In this document: in pieces, positions 58,403 to 64,000 of the stretch | Position numbering within the stretch: position 1 is the stretch's first letter | Layout: each line of letters starts with the position of its first letter | Source of the DNA: Stereum hirsutum FP-91666 SS1 | Taxonomy: Eukaryota; Basidiomycota; Agaricomycetes; Russulales; Stereaceae | Reading direction: 5' to 3' | Length of the DNA: 64,000 nt | Assembly (NCBI RefSeq): GCF_000264905.1 | Contig: NW_006763148.1 | Coordinates: 1,223,431 to 1,287,430, forward strand | Made by a program: the position numbers and the translations under genes | The notes under the pieces: model-generated | Told to the model about the DNA's origin: nothing | The model's input: the letters and a program-made list of their open reading frames with translations, nothing else | The model's database searches: none

Positions 58403-60124
58403 ATGGCTTCCTCTTCCTCTTCACTTGTCAGCTTTGGGCAGCAGCATGTTACCAAAGGTCTCGGGCGTGTCGTCGAGGATGTGTTCGAGAAGGGTGAGGG
58501 GTCTTATGTGACGATGAAGAGTGGGAGGAAGATGTTGGATTTTACCTGTGGTATTGCGGTAACAAACCTTGGTCAGTTGTCCTTCCGCCATCTGCAGCAG
58601 TGAACACGAAACTAACACATTCAATGTCTCGATGTTATCAACAGGACATTGCCATCCAAAGGTTAGCAAGGCTGCCGCTGATCAGTGCATGAATATGGTC
58701 CATGGCCAGGTGAGCAACCCATCCTGCCCTTCTACCCCTATGCCATTGTACTCATCAAATGCAATAATCTTATCTGTGCTCCATGGACCTCTTAGTGCAG
58801 TATCGCATTCCACGAGCCCTATCTCAAGCTCATCGAAAAGCTCATCCCCATCATGCCCGACAAATCCCTCGACTCTTTCTTCTTCTGGAACTCAGGCTCT
58901 GAGGCCGTCGAAGGCGCTATCAAAATGGCCCGCGTAATCACAGGCAGACCAAACATCATTGCGATGCAGGGTGGGTACCATGGACGGACGTTTGGAGCTA
59001 TGGCAGTTACGAAGAGTAAGACGATATATTCGTTGGGCGTGGCACCGCTTATGGTTCGTGCAGTAATCCCTATCTGTGCATTTTGAGTGCACGGTTGGAG
59101 TTACACATACTAATTTGTGGTTTGCTTTCTTTAGCCTGGAGTCTTCGCGACACCCTTCCCGTACTGGCACCATTTCAACGGCAAACCTTCTATGTCCGAG
59201 GACGAACTCGTCCGTCAATCGCTCTACCAACTGGAACTCGTCCTCTCCCAACAATCCGCACCAACCGACACTGCAGCCATCCTCATCGAACCTATCATCG
59301 GCGAGGGTGGTTATGTCGTCGCGCCTCCAGCTTACTTGAAGGGATTGCGTGAAATTTGCGATAAGCATGGGATTTTGTTGATCATGGATGAAGTGCAGTC
59401 AGGCTTTGGCAGGACCGGTAAGTACTTTGCGTGCGAGTGGAGTGGCGTCAGGCCGGACATCATGACTGTGGCGAAGGTGAGTTGATTTTTTTCGCGTTCC
59501 TGAATCCATGTTGAGGAATCGAGCTGACAGGTTGTTTTGCGACCAATGTAGGGTCTGGCTAATGGATTCCCGCTCAGTGCTATCATTAGCAGGAGGGAGC
59601 TTACGGATCAATTGAAACCTGGTTTCATGGTACGATCCTATCTCGCAATTTCTTCCTCGCCCGTTCTAACCAATGGTTTGTTCATTCCTCAGGGTGGCAC
59701 CTACGCCGGTAATGCTGTCTCCTGCGCCGCCGGAGTCGCCGTCGCCGAAGCCTTCGAGGAAGAAAAGATACTCGACAACGTCCTCGTTCGCTCCTCCGAA
59801 CTCTTCTCGGCCCTCAATGCCCTGGCCTCCAAACCCCACATCAAGCCACACGTCCTCGAAGTGCGCGGGAAAGGCCTCATGGTCGGTCTCGAGTTCGCTT
59901 CGCCGTCGCACTCGGCGTACGACCCGGCGGTGAATAAGAACACGCCGCAGAACCTCGCGAGCAGGGTCGCGAAGAGGTGTGTGGAGAAGGGGATGTTGAT
60001 TTTGACGACTAGTGTTTATGAGACGGTGAGGTTTATTCCGCCGTTGAATGTTAGTAAGGAGGATTTGGAGAAGGGAATCAAGATATTCGAGGAGGCGTTG
60101 GAGGAGGTCGTGAAGGAGGGTTGA
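58403..60124 (+). CDS. Class III aminotransferase (4-aminobutyrate aminotransferase-like)
   Basis: PLP enzyme that moves an amino group from an omega-amino acid to a keto acid. Six exons: 58403-58571, 58645-58709, 58796-59053, 59135-59476, 59552-59629 and 59693-60124; 1344 nt, 447 aa, normal for the class. Motifs in order: [70 protein letters not shown], the PLP-binding [18 protein letters not shown], and the Schiff-base lysine in [34 protein letters not shown] and [18 protein letters not shown] close the fold. No mitochondrial presequence is evident. The substrate is uncertain: GABA, beta-alanine or ornithine derivatives are all possible. Confidence 0.92.
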
Positions 60125-60967
60125 GGGCTGGTCATGAACGAACATGGGAGAGTCGGAGCGAGAAGAAAGTCGGACGGACTCGACGAAGTGGCGAATAATG
60201 TGCGAACTCATATCTGTAATCATGAGCTATCTTGGTTGGATGTTGGTTGGTTTTTTCATGAATTGTATCGTACTGATGTCTCCGTCTGGATTGCTGCTGC
60301 CCAAGGACTTGTCTGCAGAGAACGTGATTCTCGAACCGATAACTCATACACGGAATCCTCCTGTACTCTGCTTTCGAACCATGTCACATACGCAGTGAGT
60401 GTGGCGCCCCAAATGCTTTCACTGTTGCTCAAGGACTGCTCGACGTATGGGCCTCGATATGATTATTATATTCAGTCAAAGAGTACCACGGATGTGTAGC
60501 TTGCCTCACAGCGTTTAGATTTTAAACTAGGTTACACTACTTATCCTACTCTCTCTAACTTTGAGGATGAGTGTAAAATGTGGCGCGCCACCCATTATGA
60601 CGCACAAGGAAAGTCCGAACATCCGAACATGCAAACCCCGCGGGGCGGCACACAACGTCGACCCCGTTTCCTCCCATTTTTTTCTTGCTTTCTTTTCCCT
60701 CTTGCTCTTAATCGCGTCTATCTGAGAGCGAGTATTATAAGGCGCTTACGAACAAAGCTCTCGCTCTTGTAGTCTGCTTCAGAAACAGGATATTATCCAA
60801 TCGACGCTGGACCGTCTCTAGGCCAATATCAGCCCCGCACTCACCCCGGGGGAAAGAAGTCCCCACATCCCCTCACGGCACTCATCCCCACACTACTTGG
60901 TCATTCCCAGCATCCATCGCACCGCCGAGAGTCTTGACCACACCCCGGAGTAGTTGTCGTTGTACCA
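60125..60967. other. Intergenic, no supported gene
   Basis: A T-rich 3' flank, then a C-rich leader before the RING gene. A 12-bp palindrome (GTGGCGCGCCAC) lies at 60580-60591, the same core as at 15193-15204. Confidence 0.5.
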
Positions 60968-63433
60968 ATGGCGTCCAGAACTAGCGCCATGGGCTTTACG
61001 ACATGTCTCCTGTTCCTTCTTCAGGCGCTTGCCCCGTCGTATGCCTACATTCCCGCGAAGGCTACGAACGATACAAGTGTTGCAACTACAAATGTATCTA
61101 CGTTGTTTTTGCAGTGGTTTGGAAACGGGTGCGTTCTTCTCTTGTTTGTTTGTCTGGGTGAAAAGGTGCCAGACTCTGAGTGTTGTGATCTTATTGTTTT
61201 TGGGTGCTTGTTGTGGCGTCTGGACGCTTTGGGTGATTAGAGAGGATCAACATGATGTCTCATATCAGCTTGTGGGATCAGGGAGTAATGGTATCAGCAA
61301 GGTATGCCTGTGTTCAACAAGCGGATGTACACAACTTATGAGGCCGGTTTGTTGATCGCTTGATATATCTCTCTGATCTCATTCAGGGAGCTCTTGTCCA
61401 TTTCTCTGAGGATGTAGTCACAAATGACACGAGTGTGTAGTTCGACAAGTAAACATCATATCTCGATGTCTTACTTTCCTCCTCTACTTTCTTCTTTAGC
61501 CAATACCCCGTGGATCGCCCTGGTTCAATGCGACGCAAACGCAACTCAAGCCTCTCAGGAAGACGACATCTTCACGCTAGCGAGAGATCGAGGGGCTGTT
61601 GGAGCTGTGGGTTTATTATTGGTTCATCCCACGCCCATTGTCTGATCCCTCTTGTTTCTCATTCTTCCCATAGCTACTGTTCTCCGAGTGGTCAGAGGCT
61701 TGCAGCATCAACGCAGAATATGCCGACCCTGCCAATTTCGACCAAGTGATGGACATATTCTCAACTCAGTCTCTGTCGTCTTGGAGGTGCGTGAGCTTGT
61801 ATACACGTCGGAATATTCTGAGAAGACTCGCGACATCATTCTACACTACTGACTTAACCTACTATCAACTCAGAACGATTGAAGGCACATTCGAAGCTAT
61901 CAATGCCACTGAGTTCGGGATCTACAACGCACAGAGGCTGAACGACTCGCGAACCCAGATCGGTGCGGACATCACCGCGGGATTCGTTACTTCGCCGGGA
62001 TACATCATGGGGACACTCGCTGCATATAATGCTACGGGCGATCCAGGTATTGAGGTGAATGGGACGTCAACGCAGAATACGAACAACAGCAGTAGCGGCA
62101 GTGGATCGAGTAGGACGACCACGGCGATGTAAGTGACCAGTCGTGCATAGCACGTGTATATATTGCATGTTTGCTGACTGCAACGTGTGTGGCATCTCAG
62201 GATTATCCTGTATGCTATCACGGGATTCGTCTCCGCCATGTTCTGTGCGGTCATCATTACTGGGGTAAGCTGCCCCTTACTCTCATACATGGCGCAGTTT
62301 TTTTGACACTGACGACTGTTACTAACAGGCTGTCCGCGCAATTCGCCACCCCGAGCGTTACAGAATGGCGACTGCGGACGTCACAGGTGGACCAGGGTAC
62401 AGTGGACAGGGTCGTGGTGGCGCCCTCACTCGCGCGATCTTGGATACGTTCCCTGTCGTCAAATGGGGCCGGACGCCACATGACAGCGAAGCTCGACCAC
62501 CAAAGGATATAGAATCTGGCGTGGATAGCAAGCATGACCTTGAGATGCTGGAACTGGATGATAGAGGGTCTGTCATCTCGAAGGAAGGGGAGGAGGTCGT
62601 CCACCATGACGCACATTCTCAACCTGCTGAAGGATCGGAGTCACTCTCGAACGACGAGCATACTGCTATCGCCACGGGCGCCATCCTGCACGACGATACA
62701 GAACGCTCGGCTGACGAAGAAGCAACGGACGGTGCTGCATCCTCCGCGATACCTGCTGCTCGTCCTCGTCCACGAATCTCTACAAGAGACGCTGCACACG
62801 CCCAGTCTCAAGCCACTTCTGGTTCCTCAAGGCAAGCCTCTACAGTAGACCCAGTCATGCCAGCCGCAATCGGCAACGAAACTTGCCCCATTTGCATTGT
62901 CGATTTCGAAGAAGGCGATGATCTGAGGGTGCTGCCCTGTGAAGGGAAGCACAAGTTCCACCAGGCGTGTGTCGACCCGTGGTTGCTTGAGCTCTCGACT
63001 TCGTGTCCGATTTGTCGACATGGTACGTGGGATATTTGTTGCAAAACCCTATAGACGCTTATTGACTTTTCTTTGTGGCTGCCTGACAGACTTCCAAACA
63101 TTGATGACGATGCTCTCCGGCGATGAAGACGCGCCCCTTGAACCTCCGTCAACGATGCATTACCGAGACAGCGCACCAGTAATCATACCACGCTCGCCCA
63201 TGTCAGCATCAGCATCCCTACCCCACACACCATCTCACCCGAACTCGCCGAACCGATTCTCGAAATACCTGAAACTTGCACGCAGACGGCACAGGAGGAA
63301 TGCGGCGGCGAACGCCAATGCTGCTGCACCACCAGTACCAACACGGCCGCAGAACTCCAACTCGCGGGACAGTTCAGCGGGTGGTGCGATGGCCGCGGAC
63401 CCACTGCCCATTATGCCTGAGCTGGCGCTGTGA
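60968..63433 (+). CDS. PA-TM-RING E3 ubiquitin ligase
   Basis: Membrane-bound ubiquitin ligase of the RNF13/Goliath layout, expected in endosomal or vacuolar membranes. Nine exons: 60968-61128, 61241-61301, 61387-61432, 61500-61606, 61674-61786, 61874-62128, 62201-62264, 62329-63022 and 63090-63433; 1845 nt, 614 aa. A signal peptide (MGFTTCLLFLLQALAPSYAY) precedes a lumenal protease-associated-like domain (PWIALVQCDANATQ, DIFTLARDRGAVGALLFS) with several N-glycosylation sites. One helix at about 248-270 (IILYAITGFVSAMFCAVIIT) is followed by a long acidic region. The RING-H2 finger is at about 458-500 (CPICIVDFEEGDDLRVLPCE, HKFHQACVDPW, CPICR). The C-terminal tail is Pro/Ser-rich with an Arg cluster (KLARRRHRR). 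Confidence 0.9.
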
Positions 63434-64000
63434 TATTGTGGTTATTTTGCTTCCAGGCTTCTTTACTTATCTAACGATTCCCCATGCTTTCCCTTTTGCT
63501 GTGCTCTCTTCACCGTGTAGGTTCTGAGTGGCGCGTTGGCGTGGCGTGTATCAACATGTTATTGACCTGTATTGTGTTTTTCTGCGAGCTGGCTGTTGAC
63601 TGATTATCGGACAATGTCTGTCGGCGAAGGCTTTCGATATACGTTTTTGCTTCTGGTGTTTCTGTAGTATAACTGTAACATTATGATTCATCCACTACCG
63701 GGTTCTGACCGTACACTGCCAGGCCAGCAGGCCCGCCGTTCAGCAACCGTTCAGCTCACTTCCCCGTTCCGAGGCGATCGTTGATCAACGCGGGATCGAC
63801 ACCTTAGACCCAGATGATCGGAGACGTTGGGACGTTGGGCATCGAGGATTACTTATAAGCACGTCGGTAGGAACCACACTCCGGTCAGGATTTGTTGCAA
63901 CTGTCAGACTGCGTGAGGTCTGGATTATGAGTCGGCCGTAAAGTGGTGGGCGGGCCTGGAAATGGTCATCGGGATACAGATACACCAACGGAGGTTTGTG
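63434..64000. other. 3' flank of the RING gene, window end
   Basis: No gene is supported up to the window edge. The last 250 bases have no clear coding signature. Confidence 0.5.

Overview
The window is nuclear DNA from a basidiomycete fungus, most probably an Agaricomycete. The evidence is dense genes split by many 40-190 bp GT-AG introns, a few micro-exons, and families typical of mushrooms: a DUF6534 seven-helix protein, a MARVEL-like four-helix protein, a CBM1 secreted protein, and a HAD/terpene-cyclase fusion. There is no operon structure. I rebuilt gene models by joining frames across splice sites, and for the genes where I give exon coordinates the summed exon length is an exact multiple of three.

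Layout. 1.3-4.2 kb (-): Cti6-like PHD chromatin protein. 5.6-9.4 kb (+): threonine dehydratase ILV1, whose 1.58-kb fourth intron carries a TA-flanked MITE. 9.9-11.9 kb (-): HAD plus class II terpene cyclase fusion (drimane-type sesquiterpene synthase family). 13.5-14.4 kb (+): MARVEL-like membrane protein. 15.7-16.6 kb (+): CBM1 secreted protein. 17.1-26.9 kb (-): ATG6/Beclin, the U2 snRNP factor RSE1/SF3B3, and DNA polymerase kappa, head to tail. 27.7-28.9 kb (+): unrecognised basic protein. 29.8-31.0 kb (+): Ure2-like glutathione transferase. 31.6-32.3 kb (+): mitochondrial pyruvate carrier MPC2. 32.5-33.3 kb (-): Apq12-like nuclear-envelope protein. 33.8-34.5 kb (+): small conserved-looking protein.

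34.5-40.2 kb is gene-poor. It holds two short inverted-repeat elements, a nested GC-rich double hairpin, a four-copy 62-bp tandem repeat and a 10-bp-stem hairpin. 40.2-42.7 kb (+): sugar/polyol MFS transporter. 43.2-45.8 kb (+): mitochondrial membrane protein (Mmc1-like, tentative). 47.2-48.8 kb (+): cytochrome c peroxidase CCP1. 49.0-49.6 kb: a 577-bp inverted-repeat element with an apparent 9-bp target duplication and an internal telomere-like repeat. 50.7-52.9 kb (+): DUF6534 protein. 56.1-57.3 kb (+): cysteine-rich secreted protein. 58.4-60.1 kb (+): class III aminotransferase. 61.0-63.4 kb (+): PA-TM-RING ubiquitin ligase.

Most genes are housekeeping (amino-acid synthesis, splicing, autophagy, DNA damage tolerance, mitochondrial metabolism). 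The most unusual product is the HAD-terpene cyclase, which lies alone without visible tailoring enzymes. The most unusual DNA is the set of four short inverted-repeat elements, all lacking transposase.
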